This document shows, in pieces, positions 9,099 through 52,164 of a stretch of 64,000 nucleotides of DNA (position 1 is its first letter; each line of letters opens with the position of its first letter). This DNA is from Zeus faber. Taxonomy: Eukaryota > Chordata > Actinopteri > Zeiformes > Zeidae. Where the stretch lies: assembly GCA_960531495.1 (NCBI GenBank), contig OY482861.1:5514339-5578338 (forward strand), read 5' to 3'. A model generated the notes under the pieces. The model was not told the origin of the DNA. It made no database searches and saw only the letters and a program-made list of their open reading frames with translations. Made by a program: the position numbers and the translations under genes.

Positions 9099-11437
9099 TA
9101 CAAGAATTGTATTACGCTATACACCGATCAGCTGTGACTGTTAGTGACCAGTAGATGGCAGTGTCTGACTCACAGTGATACACATTCATATTAACGCTCA
9201 TATTTTAGGTTATGTTCAAAACACAGTGCTTAGATTCAGTGCTAAGTGCTTAGAATTGTTATTTCCTATTTCTGTGTTACTCATTGTGCAATGTAGCCTT
9301 CTTGCATAGTTACTTCGCATTACTTAAAAAGGAAGTTGGATACAATAAGAACACGGATGTAACAGTTTCCCTCCTCCAAAAACATGCAGGTTAAATGGGG
9401 ATATAGGTATGTGGGGAAGTATTCTGAAAGTGTAATATGTTGTATAGTTGAATGGATGGATGTCTTTGTTAGGAACCCACATCTCCACCTTCCCTTCTGG
9501 CTCTGCGCAGCCTGCAGGGATCTAGTTTCATGGGCCAGTGATGATTGTTTTAATGACAAGGTGCTTATTAAAGCCCTGGCAGATCACTATGTGTTATGAT
9601 GCTGGTTGAAGCAGAATATACAGGAGTTACATATTCTACTCATTACGCCCCTCTACTTGCTTCCGCCTCACTAAAGCATACTGATGGGTATTTACACCAC
9701 GCCGCAACTATACTGTCGTAACCCTTGGTGTGATATTTAAAGTTAACTTATGTCTGAAAATTATGAAATGTTTCATGGTTTTGTAACCGTTATGGAGGTT
9801 TATTATGATGTCTTACTTAGCCAAGGGGAAAAACAAAGTATACTTAAGTGGTCTGAAGGTATACCTTTTACTGTATGTACTGTATTCACATTTAAGTTGC
9901 GTTGAATTGAAAACCACTTCATTTGCACAGTGTGTTAAAGGTTGTACTTAAGATGTCCTTAAATATAAAAACATGTAATGTATTTTTGGTTGCTTTTGAT
10001 GACTAAAATAATACTTTTAACTCCAGTATGGTATAGATATAAAGAAAAGCCTAAGTTAAGTTAACATTTCAATAAATTTTTTTAAGTGTACTTTAACTAC
10101 CCTTACAGCGTATAGAAATTAGTTCATGAATTTAGCACATAAAAGTAAATAAGAAGTTAGGCAGTAACACTTTTGAGACTTTATACACTAAAAATATACT
10201 TTCAGTATGGAAAATACCGCCCCCCCACAACTGATGAGAATACAATAATGCAGAATGTAGGTTAGCTTTTATCCTTCGTCTAAATGTATTTTTGTGCAGC
10301 TTTATGCTGTTTCATGTGACGATGTGAATACCAACGGGAACGTGTAACAACCTTTAATGACTTCAATCCTCAATGGGTAAATTACAAAGTTTAGGGAAGT
10401 AAAAGTATGTGCATTTATCGTTTTTTATATTGTAATGTTTTGTTTATTCACATTTGTCTATTATTAAGTTGAAAGGCTGAGGTTTTTGACATAATTTGTT
10501 AAAAATGTCAGACAGTTCACACATAAAGCTTCATAGGCCTTTTAGACTTTTTTCAAAATGAGCATTCTATACTTTATAGAGATGTTTTGTATTTTCTGTT
10601 GTCATATCTAGTTTATTTTAATGAGAAGTGATTCAGACACAAAAAAAAGCATAAAAGACAGATCTGTAGCAGAAGAACTTTAATTCCTTTGGTGTTTTCA
10701 AACATCTTAATGATGGTTAAATAGCACTACCAAAACTAAAAACCTTTATTTTACCGGAAATAAAGTTTTAAAAATGTATTAAGTTGATTGAGATTCACGT
10801 ACCGTATATTCCTTTTTGTGAGACACAGGGGAAAAAGGACAAAGGTTTACTACCTCTGCAGCACAATTCACAGGAATATTTTTTCTCGACGTGTCAGAAT
10901 GGACGGTGTGCGGAAAGAAAACAGGGAATGAGAATGCAAAAAGCAAGTAAGAAACAAATGTATATTTAAAAAAAAACACACAAACAGACATTACAGAGCC
11001 AAAGGGTCGATGGGTTTCCCATTTTTTCTGCGAGACAGAAAAAACTAAACTGGAGGGATTACAAAAAAACTAGTCCATTTTCAATCTGTGAGGGAATCCT
11101 AGGTAGTACACACATTAAAACCATTGCGCACGCACGCACACACACACACACACACACAAAATGATTTCATGTGAAGCAGTCAGCCGATGACTACACTCTT
11201 AAAAGTTGTCAACTGTCTCAGTTTCTCACACGTGATTTTAGTTCGACAGTTTCTGTACGTTGAGGCACTTGGAATAATTTCTATTAAGTCCTATGCATGT
11301 TGCTTGTAATGAGACAGTTCAGCTTTCCGATTCTACCAATGTCATGGCTTTAACCAGCAGTAGTATCCAAATCCACCCAATGTTTTTTTTTTTTAATCGT
11401 TCCTTGTGCTTCGTGTTAAAACAGATGATTATGAAAA
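9099..11437. other. Intergenic, nothing recognised
   Basis: AT-rich sequence between dnal1 and aif1l. There is no exon with a recognisable product and no clear transposon end. A short (CA)n run lies near 11131-11158. Confidence 0.5.
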
Positions 11438-11439
11438 TA

Positions 11440-12930
11440 CACTACTCACAAAAAGTTAGGGATATTTGGCTTTAGGGTGAAATTTATGGAAAATGTAAAA
11501 AGTTCACACTTCAGTGATATTATATCATGATAGTAGGGCATTTAAGTAGAAGCAGGCAATGGTGATTTCCTCATCTCAAACAATTTATTGAAACAAAAGC
11601 CAACAACAGTGGTGGGTTTACCACAACAAAAAATGTCAATGTCTCAATAACTTGTCATGTGCCCTTGAGGACCAATTACAGCTTGACAACGATGTCTCAT
11701 GCTGTTCAAAAGTCGACTTATTGTCTGCTGAGGCCTGGCACCCCACTCTTCTTGAAGGGCGTCCCTCAGGTCATTGAGGTTCTGAGGTACAGAGTTACAA
11801 GCCTCTACACGGTGACTAAGCTGATCCCATAGGTTTTCTATGGGATCCAGGTCTGGAGAAAGTGCAGGTCACTACATTTGAGGTACCCCAGTCTCCAGCA
11901 GCCGTTCAATAATGATGCCACCTCGATGAGCTGGAGCATTGTCGTCCATGAAGAGGAAATTAGGCCTGTGTTGTTCATGCAGGGGCACAATGACTGGATT
12001 AATGATGTTATTCAGGTAGTGTGGGCTTGTCACTGTACCATTCACAAAGTGTAGGGCAGTTCTGTATTGACTAGTCACACCTGCCCAACTGTAACACCAC
12101 CACCACCAAAGGCTCGTCTGGTGACAACAGTGGCTGATGCATAGCGCTCTCCTTGACGTCTCCAACATCGTTGGCGGCCATTTCTGCTCAACGTGAATCG
12201 ACTTTCATCAGAGAACAGCACTGAGGCCACTGGTCCCTCGTCCAGTCTGTGCCTGGTGGTGTGGTCAGGTACTCTTGCAGGTCGTCTAGCACACAGACCA
12301 CACTGATGTAAACGGTTTTGAATGGTCTGACGTGACACTTGGGTGCCTCTCACCTCCCTTAAATGTGCCTGGAGTTGAGTGGCATTCATCATCCGGTTCC
12401 GCAGGGCACTGTTCACAATGAAGCGCTCATCAGTGTGGGATGTGGCCAAAGGACGTCCACTTCTATGTCTTTCTGTGACTCTTCCAGTCTCTCTGTATCT
12501 CTGTTGCAACCTGCTGATGACACTCTGTGACACTCTAAGCTCAGTTGCCACTTCCCTCTGAGAACATCCTGTTTGATGCCTCGCTATGGTGAGGTACTGT
12601 TGATCAGTTGTTAGGTGTCGTCTTGGTCTCATGATGTCAAAATGTGAACAGCATGATGAAGAGGACTGTTTAAATACCAATTCTAATTGAAGCAGGAAAT
12701 GTATTGGTCGATTCATGGATCAAACACCTGTTGTGAATTTTGCCGTTCAGCTCCTTGTTAGAGAACAGCAAGTTGTGCAAAAAGTACTGAAACAATGAAC
12801 AGTTGGACATGTGCATTCAAAAGTTTAGAGAAGGTCAAATTAAGTTCACCTGTAAAGGTTATAGTGCATTTTAGGTTCATCCTGAAATTTGACCCGCAAG
12901 CTGAATATCCCTAACTTTTTGTGAGTAGCG
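11440..12930 (-). mobile_element. Full-length Tc1-like transposon
   Basis: Both ends are visible: the left end CACTACTCACAAAAAGTTAG and the inverse complement of the same motif at 12905-12930 (one mismatch in the first bases). TA flanks both ends (11438-11439 and 12931-12932), the Tc1/mariner target duplication. The length is 1491 bp, close to the usual 1.3-1.6 kb. It encodes a broken transposase on the minus strand. It lies downstream of aif1l in the dnal1-aif1l intergenic space. Confidence 0.93.
11644..12632 (-). pseudogene. Tc1-like transposase (frameshifted)
   Basis: Cut-and-paste transposase. The N-terminal half starts MRPRRHLTTDQQYLTIA and has paired helix-turn-helix regions (GCSQREVATELRVSQSVISR and ATQLQAHLREV) and the motif SDESRF, with the first catalytic Asp. 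The C-terminal half is in a different frame, with FMDDNAPAHR, the second catalytic Asp of the DDE triad, and a final GPQGHMTSY. A frameshift near 12080 and an in-frame stop near 11872 make it inactive. Confidence 0.88.
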
Positions 12931-12932
12931 TA

Positions 12933-13484
<552 letters not shown>

Positions 13485-13623
13485 TTTAGTTTTGTTTCAT
13501 GCTGACTCTTCTTGCGGTGTCTTGACGCTGGACTCAGGGTAAGGCTATGTACACGTGTCCCCGGGATGCGGGGCCACTTAGTCGGCCCCTGTGCCCTGCT
13601 GCTTCTGGTCGTGGGGGGGGGGC

Positions 13624-42257
<28,634 letters not shown>

Positions 42258-42480
42258 GGCGGAATATGTCCGTGGTACCGTTATCCAGAGAGATCGATTC
42301 CCGTGGCTTGTGGCTGCAGGGCGTCCTCCTCTCCCGGCGGGGCAGGGCTCCGTGTGGCGGCCAGCGGAGCAGCACTTTTTGTTCCCGTCGGGTGGAAGAC
42401 GCCCCGCCGGGCACAATGGGCAACCTCTGGCTCTGTACTGCCACCATGCGGCGAGTCAATGGCAATGCCAAAGGCATGTC
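42258..42480 (-). promoter_or_regulatory. GC/CpG-rich region upstream of aif1l start
   Basis: The 220 bp upstream of the aif1l ATG are clearly richer in G+C and CpG (CGGCGGGG, GCCCCGCCGGGC, CCCGTCGGG) than the AT-rich surroundings. This fits a CpG-island type promoter and 5' UTR. No TATA box is obvious. The exact transcription start cannot be set from sequence. Confidence 0.55.
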
Positions 42481-43659
42481 TAGCGAGTTTTTGAAGGCGG
42501 TGGAACGTACTTTGTGACCGTCCTTTGAGTTTATTTTCCAAGTATCTGTACTTATATATATGAGTATATTGGGTATATATTCCGGTTATAACACATTAGA
42601 TCGGACTCCACAACAAATGATTTATACTCATTACTATCCAAATTTCTTCCATCGCTGATTTTAAAATCTCTGAAGCTGCCATGACCTCCTACCAAACCCA
42701 TTCCCCATTACCTATAAAATAATAATAACATTGACGGTAAAGCTTATCGCTGATGCAGTGTAATAGTTTTGTTGTGTCCATTTTATTATTTATATGCTTT
42801 GGTTTGTTCTGATCAATACTTTATCATAAACTGTAGCGTATTTTTTAAATAATGTCCGGAAATTATCATATCGTACGAACACAACTGTTTAGTATAATCA
42901 GTAAATTGAATTAGTTTGATACGAATAAGTGTTTGATATGCAGGGTGAGAATATGAGTGTCCCAAGAGAACTACAGATAACATCACAGGACACCATGTTA
43001 ATATGTATAATAACACTGATCAGTATTAAATATAAGTACACATATAGAGTATACTTAAATTTTCCCACTTTCCGTATCACCAAAACATCACCACCTTGTT
43101 TTTTCGCCTCAGAAACAACATTATTTCAGACCTTGTATTGTGTTGATTTTATCATCATCCGTCTTATCATCATTAATTTGTGCCAGATAATTGTGCATTG
43201 AAATATGACAAGGTAATGATGAATGATGAAATACTGGCTCCCTCTACGGTGTAGATCAGCATATTGGTCCAGAAGTCATCAACAAATTCAGTCCAAAGGC
43301 AAATTTACACTAAACGTGTTTTAATTATAACTTTTTGATTCCTTGTTGCTTTTATTTATTTTTCTCACATTTTAAGGTAGAATTTCTAAAACATACACTA
43401 TTCCGAGGGTATGTTCTGTGTTACACTTATCTTTATACACCAATACATGCATTAACAGTATTATCATCTTCCTCCCTCCCTTTACCAACTGCTTATTTTA
43501 CGTAATAAGTGTTCATCGGTAAATGAAAAAAAGTGTAAATGTATTGAATAAAAAAACACCACATACAAAAAAGAAGATAAACTTATCAATCAGGCTCCAA
43601 ATGGACTATAAACAGCAGAACAACTAGCCACCCTCATGAAGCCAGTTCACACATACAAC
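42481..43659. other. Intergenic upstream of aif1l, nothing recognised
   Basis: AT-rich, with no exon or transposon end recognised. Confidence 0.45.
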
Positions 43660-43691
43660 CATATCAAAAGTGTATATACACTTTTGATATG
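43660..43691. repeat. Perfect 32-bp palindrome without spacer
   Basis: The left half CATATCAAAAGTGTAT is followed directly by its exact inverse complement ATACACTTTTGATATG. Confidence 0.95.
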
Positions 43692-44456
43692 TGTTTTTAG
43701 TCGTGCACACTATTATATCTGGTTATTATTGTTATTATCACATAATTTTAAAGTTGTGAATAGCACATTGCGATTTAATCGTCACTCCCATGTCCCGCCA
43801 GACGGGGGCAGTATTGTATGCGTTCAATTACACCTAAGCCTGACCATATGACTCAGACCGCTCGTCTTTCAGCACATCATTAACATTTTAATCTTCATAC
43901 TATTCCAGACAGTAATTGTTGTTGTTCCTCCTGATGCTTTCTTCTTTGCAATTAAAAAAAAATGAAGGTGAGATTCTCAATCCCTCTCCCGCTTAAAGTT
44001 TAGATAATAAAGTTTAGATAAGAGATCAAATACAACTTTCAACAGAAACAAAAAAAAATAGAAAAATGGACAAGGATGTGGGAAAATTGTTATGGATTAA
44101 TAATATGTGGATTTAAAAATAAAACCCCTAGGGTGTGTTTTAGCGGAGCACAAAGTCATGTGTTTTTATTGCACCGAAACAGAGGGAGCAGCTTTGGGCT
44201 TGTATTTAAATGTAAGTGTGAGGCTTTGCTTCGTTTGGCAGGGCCTGCAACTAGCACTTTTTTCTTTGGCAGCTGACAACGACCATTTTCAGTGAGATCT
44301 CCTCACCTCTGTGTTTCCTGCACAACTTTATTTTCTGGAGCCCAGTGTGCCACCACACAGTGTTTTGGATGCAGGCTCTATCATCAGTTAATAGGATAAG
44401 CTTTTTAACTTCTTAGTGTTGAATTGGCCATTTGTGAGCGCCACACTCCCTCTCCA

Positions 44457-44516
44457 AACTCACTCACTCACTCACTCACTCACTCACTCACTCACACACA
44501 CACACACACACACACA
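44457..44516. repeat. (CACT)n-(CA)n compound microsatellite
   Basis: Tandem ACTC units turning into CA units. Confidence 0.93.
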
Positions 44517-44599
44517 TTCATACAACTTGTGCAATAATATAGTATATTCAATAAAACTGTGTTACACTATATTACACTCTATTACAGCACACTCACTAG

Positions 44600-44815
44600 A
44601 TGAGAGTTACATTGGGAGAAGGATGCTGAGGATGGAGCTGCCAGGAAAGAGGAAAAGAGAAGGACCAAAGAGAAGGTTAATGGATGTGGTGACGGAGGAC
44701 ATGCAGGCGGTTGGTGTAAGGGAGGAAGATGCGCAGAACAGAAGGTATTGGTGGCAGATTGTCCACTGTGGCGACCCCTTACGGGAGCAGCCGAAAGCAA
44801 AAAAAGAAGATTACA
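44600..44815 (+). mobile_element. LINE 3' end fragment (RTE-like C-terminal tail)
   Basis: Reads RRMLRMELPGKRKREGPKRR, then MDVVTEDMQAVGVREEDAQN and VHCGDPLREQPK. This basic GxPKRRxMD...EDM motif and the WxxxVxCGDP end are common at the C terminus of LINE polymerases in animals. The 3' tail GGGAGCAGCCGAAAGC followed by AAAAAAAGAAGA is found in many fish LINE copies. Only the last 70 or so codons remain. Confidence 0.6.
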
Positions 44816-44819
44816 GCAT

Positions 44820-46090
44820 ACTCACTGTAGTGGGCATACTATAATAATTCATATTTAGAATTTATACCCTACATTTCCAAAACAATAATGTATGCTGTGC
44901 TTAGTAACACATTTTGTAAATTGTGTATAATTTTTGTACATCTGACTATTTTTGTATTTTTTGGCCGACTAATTTGTATATATTTTACACAATTTTTATG
45001 ATTTATGCATTTTTTATTTTTGCATCACTTTTTATTGTATTTAACTTTATTCATATTTGTATTCTCCATTTTTTTCTCAGAATGTAAAGATGTATGTGAC
45101 AAAAAATCTCTTAGCTTGATCTTTTTATGTATTATTTATTTATTTTGAATGCAAATTGTCTGTAGTGAAACGCACCAAATCTCACCAGAACTAATTCCTA
45201 GTATATGTAAATTAACCTGATTCTGATTCGCTGTGTCCAGGTCCCAGCTTCAATCCAAGTTAATTGACAAAGGGAGAGAATTTTCTCATTCTTTGCCTGG
45301 ATCTCTGCAAGCAAGCGCCGCATCAATGCCCACTCTGCTGGGCTATGAAGCTATAGACCAAGAAATTCATTCCAAAATTGAAATCTGTAGCTCAAGAAAG
45401 GGCCATGAGGGTTGACTTGAGAGCCTTGCACATCATTTTCACACGCCAGCAAACTGGGTTTGCTGGTCATCTTGTGGAGAGGAACGCTGCAAGAATGAAC
45501 AAAACCAGCTTCTAGATGAGGAGGAAAATAAAAGAAAATAAAAGAAAATAAAAATAAATATATAAAAGAAAAAAGTAATTTTTATTTATTTGAAGTTAAA
45601 TGAAATGAAATGAAATGAAATAAAATTATTAATAAAAATATTAAGCATTATAAACAAAATTACCCACTTCCTTGATGATTTGCAAAATGTGGGGTTTCTA
45701 CAAGAAGGCACAGCTGTCACATTAAATAATTTTAATGGGTGGTTTAAGCTGCCATGCGTGACACGACACGGATCACACGGTGCCCTTTTTTTCCTTTAAT
45801 TAGGAAACTGAGAAAACATATACATGATCTAAAATAAAAACATACCGTTTTCTTTTTGTTTTGTTTGGAGAAACGGGGGGAAATTTGGAGAAGCGGCGCA
45901 AATTGGCAGAGGCAGAAAGTAGCGGAGAGGAGAAGTCGCACTCATCGTGTGCCATTGTTCTTGCCTCTATAATTAGCACAAGTGCTTTCAATGCATATTA
46001 TTATATTATTTAAAATTATATAGTTATGTTTACAATGATAAATTGAGGGGGACAAGTCTCTGTTTTTCCCAGGAACGGGGAGGGACCCCC
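44820..46090. other. Intergenic, low-complexity rich, no gene recognised
   Basis: Contains A-rich repeats (45525-45585) and (AAATG)n (about 45598-45622). A 60-codon open segment at 45233-45415 was not recognised. Confidence 0.45.
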
Positions 46091-46189
46091 TGTCCGAACA
46101 CCCTACCGGGTAGGGTGTTCGGACATTAAAACAGTAGAAAATCAGTCGAAGGGGTCTACCCCTTCGACTGATTTTCTACTGTTTTAATG
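46091..46189. repeat. Two adjacent near-perfect palindromes
   Basis: Palindrome 1 at 46091-46125: 17-bp arms TGTCCGAACACCCTACC around one central base. Palindrome 2 at 46124-46189: 32-bp arms starting CATTAAAACAGTAGAAAATC, with a 2-base centre (46156-46157). Both are perfect in the arms and overlap by two bases. Confidence 0.95.
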
Positions 46190-47299
46190 TTAATCACCAT
46201 CCCTTGTGATTTTGCACGGCTACAAAGAAGAAAGTAGAGGAATTAAAACAGAATGTTCACTTGTCTTCCAAACCATTCTCAAACTTAGTCTATGTATCAG
46301 ATTCAATGCAGGGGAAAGCCTCAAAGAACTACTGCAAGACAAAAAAGCTTCAGAGTTGCAACTCCTTAATAAATAAAGGCAGAAAAGGCACTTAACATAA
46401 TCTATGCATTCTGGGTTCACTGTGTGTTAGCCCACAAGCCCTGGAAAAAGGAAGGAACACTTACAGAAGGCCCAGCTCCTGTTCCACCTGGTCTAGTTTC
46501 TTCTGTTTGCTTACAGTGTCCTTGGGGTGGGGTAAGAAGGGGAGGCATGGGATCATAGCAGAGCAGCAGCATAGTGTATGTAGGGGTGAGGTAAGAAGGA
46601 GGTGGGTGAGGCAACTAGCCTGGTAGTCTAGGAAAGGGGCGATGGCTTCTTAAACAAGTTGTGATGTCGAAAAGACTTACCCATTGATGCTGATCATCAT
46701 CAAATAACTTACAGTGGACAACAACATTCTAGATGTAGATCAGAAGACTGACACCCCTTTCACACTTAGATGTGCTGCAAGGGATGGTCTGCATGCATCG
46801 TTTGAGTGGTTTTAGATGAGGCTCACTGTGTGGCTGCTCAAGGAAATCTCTCATACTGTACTATTAACTACTTAGTCTTCACAAAAATTGAACCGCCTGC
46901 ACAGTTGTTTCACTTGTGACTCAGCATGCCATATGCAAGGTGTTGATGGCCAGTTGCTTGTGTCCAGAAGGCTGAGATCACGTAACATTTCACCTTCAAA
47001 TGAGAGGCGCTTCTCCATGTTGTTGATCAGACTTTGTGGCAACTGCTTTGCATTGACTGGTGCGAGCGTTGCATTGGACTCCAGGGAAACCGATCCAAAA
47101 TGTCCTGAAGCCTGTGATTTCAATGCCTCCTCAGATTTCTCTCCTGGAGAGTCTTTGAATGAAGCTAGCACTCAGCTGGGCGCTTCAGAAGCTGTTTTCT
47201 CTCAAAAGTGTAATTGAATGGACCTGGAGTTGCTGAGGCAGGTTTGCAAATTCTCACAGTACATGAGTCCAAGGTCACACAGAAATTCCTTGCTTTGCA

Positions 47300-48379
<1,080 letters not shown>

Positions 48380-48400
<21 letters not shown>

Positions 48401-48715
48401 TCTCTTTGCGGTTTCTTGTTTGGCCTCCTGCGGCATATTAAAAAGTGTCTGTTGAGTGCTTCATACGACCTCCACACAGCCTTTACATCACGAAAGCTGC
48501 TGGCCACCCATCACATATTTAAAACCCAATTTTCTGGACTTGTGAGCCTACTTCTTGTGCTACTTCCAGAAGATTTTTTATTGGACTTACTGTAGAGATT
48601 CTCAATCTTCTCCATGAATGCTTTGAAGTTGTTGATTGACTGAACCAACTGAGACCCAGTTATTTTGAAGCCACCCTTAACTGAAGCCCGCAATGTCCAA
48701 CAGGTCAACAGAGCT
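48380..48715 (-). pseudogene. hAT transposase fragment
   Basis: The minus strand reads SINNFKAFMEKIENLYSKSN, then NWVLNM, a stop, and WVASSFRDVKAVWRSYEALN. In intact relatives a linker ending TRWVASSFRxVKAVWxSYxAL follows the FxxFMDKLYxLYxxS helix, so this is the central transposase region. The stop and the missing ends make it a relic. It is adjacent to hAT MITE ends but oriented independently. Confidence 0.65.
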
Positions 48716-48769
48716 TCCTTTATATCCTGTACACTTTGGCTTTCCAGCTCAACCGGAATCACAAATGCC

Positions 48770-50120
48770 GCAGGTGCCATCTGCCGCCCTCTGTTCTGTG
48801 GCCCCCTCTGGCTGGCGGCTGACTAGAGGCCTGATGGGGATGTGGAGCTGCATGGCGGAGGCACATGGAGGATCGCTCTGCGCCGTGGCTGATCGCTGTA
48901 GGTTGGCTGCCACCAGGTACAGGTGGATGTGCTCGGGCACGATCGGGTCCGAGGGGAGGGGCGCAGCAGGCCAGAAGCAACCACACGGTTCGTGTGGTTG
49001 CTTCTGGCCTGCTGCGCCCCTGCATCGATCTGGTCGCGATTCGCCTATCTCTCCCAGTGCGAAAAACTCATACTCAGCACATACACCACACAATAGGCCT
49101 AGGGCTTGCGGGATGGGTGGGGTGCAAGCTATGTGGGTGGGGATGCAGCAGGCAGCTGCCATCTTGCCTGTCACTCTCCTGCCCCAAGGTGCTTCTCGTC
49201 CGTCCCAAAATTTTAATCCCACTTATATTAGCTAAGAACACATACACTTGCACGCCAATCCTACTCTGAACAACACTCCACCAGACCAGGGTCTGTGGGG
49301 CAGGATGGGTGCGAGTGATTCGAGTTCAACTTGCCTGAAGGACTCGCACCCCCAACCTCGCAATTTTGACTGCAATTCCCAACAGCACACATTGAGCACT
49401 GTGGTTTTCCGGGGTGGCCGGTGTGCAGCCGGCTGTGCCCCCCTGCCGGCTGGGCTGGAGTCCTGGCGGTTTGCGCCTGGTGGCTTAAGGTGTGCTGCGA
49501 CCTGGCGGGGCTGTGGAGAGCGCTGCCGGGTGCCTTCTGGGCACCTGGCGGGGCTGCTTGCTGTTATGGGTGTGGGTTGGGTTGGTGGGGGGCGGCTGTC
49601 GGTCTTTTGCTCCTGCTGCGTGGCTTTCTGCGGCAGGCGCCCCGGGTGCTGGGGGTGGTGGAGAGCCCGTATATCTGGCAGCCTGCTGGCATCGGCGTCG
49701 GGGAGGGGGGGTCTCGCCCTTATGCGGGACGTGGGTGGGCATGGTAGTCCCGTGGGCTCGCCTGCCATGCCTGGCGCCTGCGGCCGGAGTTCTGTGCCCA
49801 CGGCTGCGTCTTGTGCCTGTACCTGGGGGTTAGTTGTATGTGTGCGCCCCTGGGGTGAGGGGTCTCCTCATTCTCCCCGGGACTGGGTAATGCTCCTCGG
49901 GGCTGGGCATAGGGGTTGCTCCACGGGCTTCTCTGGTGCCAGGTCTTCTGTGGCTGCAGAGCGGGGTGCTTGCGGCTTTCCTGCAGCCGTAGGGTGTCTA
50001 CAAGGCTACGGAGTTTGGGGGGCTTCAGGGCCCTTTCCGCTGCTTGGAGGCGCAACGACATAATACCGACCTTCTACACCAGTACCAATGGGGATAAGTC
50101 ATGTACACTGACCGGTGGAC
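48770..50120. repeat. GC-rich repeat family of unknown class, copy 2
   Basis: The longest copy in the window. Collinear with 16440-17900 but without the nested retroposon, and with about 290 extra bases (around 49380-49660). It ends at TAATACCGACCTTCTACACC, AATGGGGATAAGTCATGTAC and a CA array. It contains a 63-bp perfect inverted duplication at 48958-49020. Confidence 0.7.
48958..49020. repeat. Perfect 30-bp inverted repeat, 3-nt loop
   Basis: The left arm GGGGCGCAGCAGGCCAGAAG... (48958-48987) and right arm (48991-49020, ending GGCCTGCTGCGCCCC) are exact inverse complements around GTT. Only the right arm has a counterpart in copy 1 (GGCCTGCTGCGCCCCTGGAT at about 16676-16695). Confidence 0.95.
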
Positions 50121-50125
50121 ATCTT

Positions 50126-50380
<255 letters not shown>

Positions 50381-50746
50381 CGCTGCGCTCTGAATGCTCG
50401 CACGGCCGCTTACAACGACGGTCTTGTATCCAGAAATATAGACAATTACAAAGCGGCGTCATACAATCTGCGGGGGGCGGTGAAGGACACTAAACGGGCG
50501 AGACTGTGGAGCTACAGATGAAGCGGGGGGACACCAGACGCTTGTGGGAGGGGCTGCGGATGATAACGAAACTACAAGAGCAGCTCCTCCCCAGCCATGA
50601 GTGTGGACACCTCCCTAGCCAACGAACTGAACTCCTTTTATGCGCGGTTTTAGTCTGGCAACAGCACCGGAGTTACACTGCTGGGGATGAGCGTGCACTG
50701 AGCGCGCACTCTCAGTGTCCGTGCACGAGGTCAGGAACACTCTGAG

Positions 50747-52164
50747 GTGGGTGATCACCAGGAAAGCTGTGGGCCCAGACGGCATATCTGGACGAGTACT
50801 GAAAGCTGTGCTAACCAGCTAGCTCCGGTGTTCACTACAATATTCAATATCTCCCTGGCTGAATCAGTGGTCCTGTCCTGCTTCAAGAGGTCCACCGTCG
50901 TTCCTGTCCTGAAGATCACCTCTCCTGCCTGCCTGAAAAACTACCGTCCGGTGGCCCTCACCTCGGTGGTCATGAAGTGTTTCGAGAGGCTGATTAAGGA
51001 TTATATCTGCGCCTCCCTCCCCCGCACCTTGGACCCGTAGCTGTTTGTGTACCAGCAGAACAGATCCACGGATGACGCGGTCTCCCAGGTACTGCACATC
51101 ACACTCACACACCTGGATGGCCGGAAGAGGGCCTATGTGAGATTGCTGTTCATCGATTACAGTTCAGCTTTCAACACCATAGTCCCCACCAGACTGGCTG
51201 TCAAGCTGAAGGAGCTCGGACTGAATACTCCACTGTGTGCCTGGATCCTGGACTTCCTCACAGGCCGCCCCCAGGTGGTCAGGGTGGGGAAGCACATGTC
51301 CAGCTCCCTTACCCTGAATACAGGATCCCCCCAGGGCTGCGTCCTCAGCCCCCTACTGTACTCCCTGTACACACATGACTGTGTGGCCAGGTCCAGCTCC
51401 AACACCATCATCAAGTTTGCTGACGACACCGTTGTAGTGGGCCTGATCACCGACTGGGACGAGAAGGCCTACCGCGAGGAGATGGCTGACCTGTCACTCT
51501 GGTGCCAGGACAACAGCCTACACCTGAACGTCAGCAAAACTAAGGAGGACTGGATTGTGGACTTTAGACGAGGATTACAATCGCGGACACACGCGCCCTT
51601 GGTGATTAATGGGACTTCTGTTGACAGGGTGAGCAGCTTCAAATACCTGGGAGTCCACATCACAGAGGACTTAACATGGACTGTACAAACAGACACTCTG
51701 GTGAGAAAGGCGAGGCAGCGTCTTTATTACCTCGGGCAGCTGAGGAAATTCCAGGTCTCGGGAGGATCCTCAAGTCCTTCTACTCTGGAGCGGTGGAGAG
51801 CATCCTGACAGGCAACATCACTGCCTGGTTTGGAAACTGTACTGCTCAGGACAGGCGGGCCCTGCAGAGAGTGGTGCGTTCAGCTGAACGTACCACTGGA
51901 ACTACCCTCCCCCCCTTGCAGGACTCATACACCAGGAGGTGTAGTAGCAGAGCCTGCAGGATCATGAAGACTCCTCATCACCCCAACAACGGACTGTTCC
52001 AGCTCCAGCGGGCAGGCAAGCGCCTCAGCAGTCACACAGCGAGAACAGAGAGACTGAGACTGAGTTTTTTCCCGCAAGCCATAAGAACTGTCAATGCTGA
52101 ACTCACCAGGGGTCCTAACTGCGCCACACACATAGGCTCCACTACCTTACTGTACTCTATGTAG
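50747..52164 (+). pseudogene. LINE reverse transcriptase, frameshifted
   Basis: Motifs in order: NYRPVALTSVVMKCFERL, an in-frame stop at 51038-51040, [38 protein letters not shown] (motif A), [17 protein letters not shown] (motif B), [14 protein letters not shown] (motif C, FADD intact), [10 protein letters not shown] (motif D). After a frameshift near 51750 the C-terminal [26 protein letters not shown] and ARTERLRLSFFPQAIR follow. The order and motifs fit the L2/CR1 (Jockey superfamily) group. Inactive because of the stop, the frameshift and the missing endonuclease. Confidence 0.85.

Noticed and set aside
44600-44815. Small basic protein gene (RRMLRMELPGKRK...)
   Set aside because: Matches the C-terminal tail of LINE polymerases, followed by the usual 3' tail.
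48511-48780. A small novel cytokine-like gene on the minus strand
   Set aside because: The sequence pattern fits the central part of hAT transposases and is followed by a stop and the WVASSFRDVKAVW motif.
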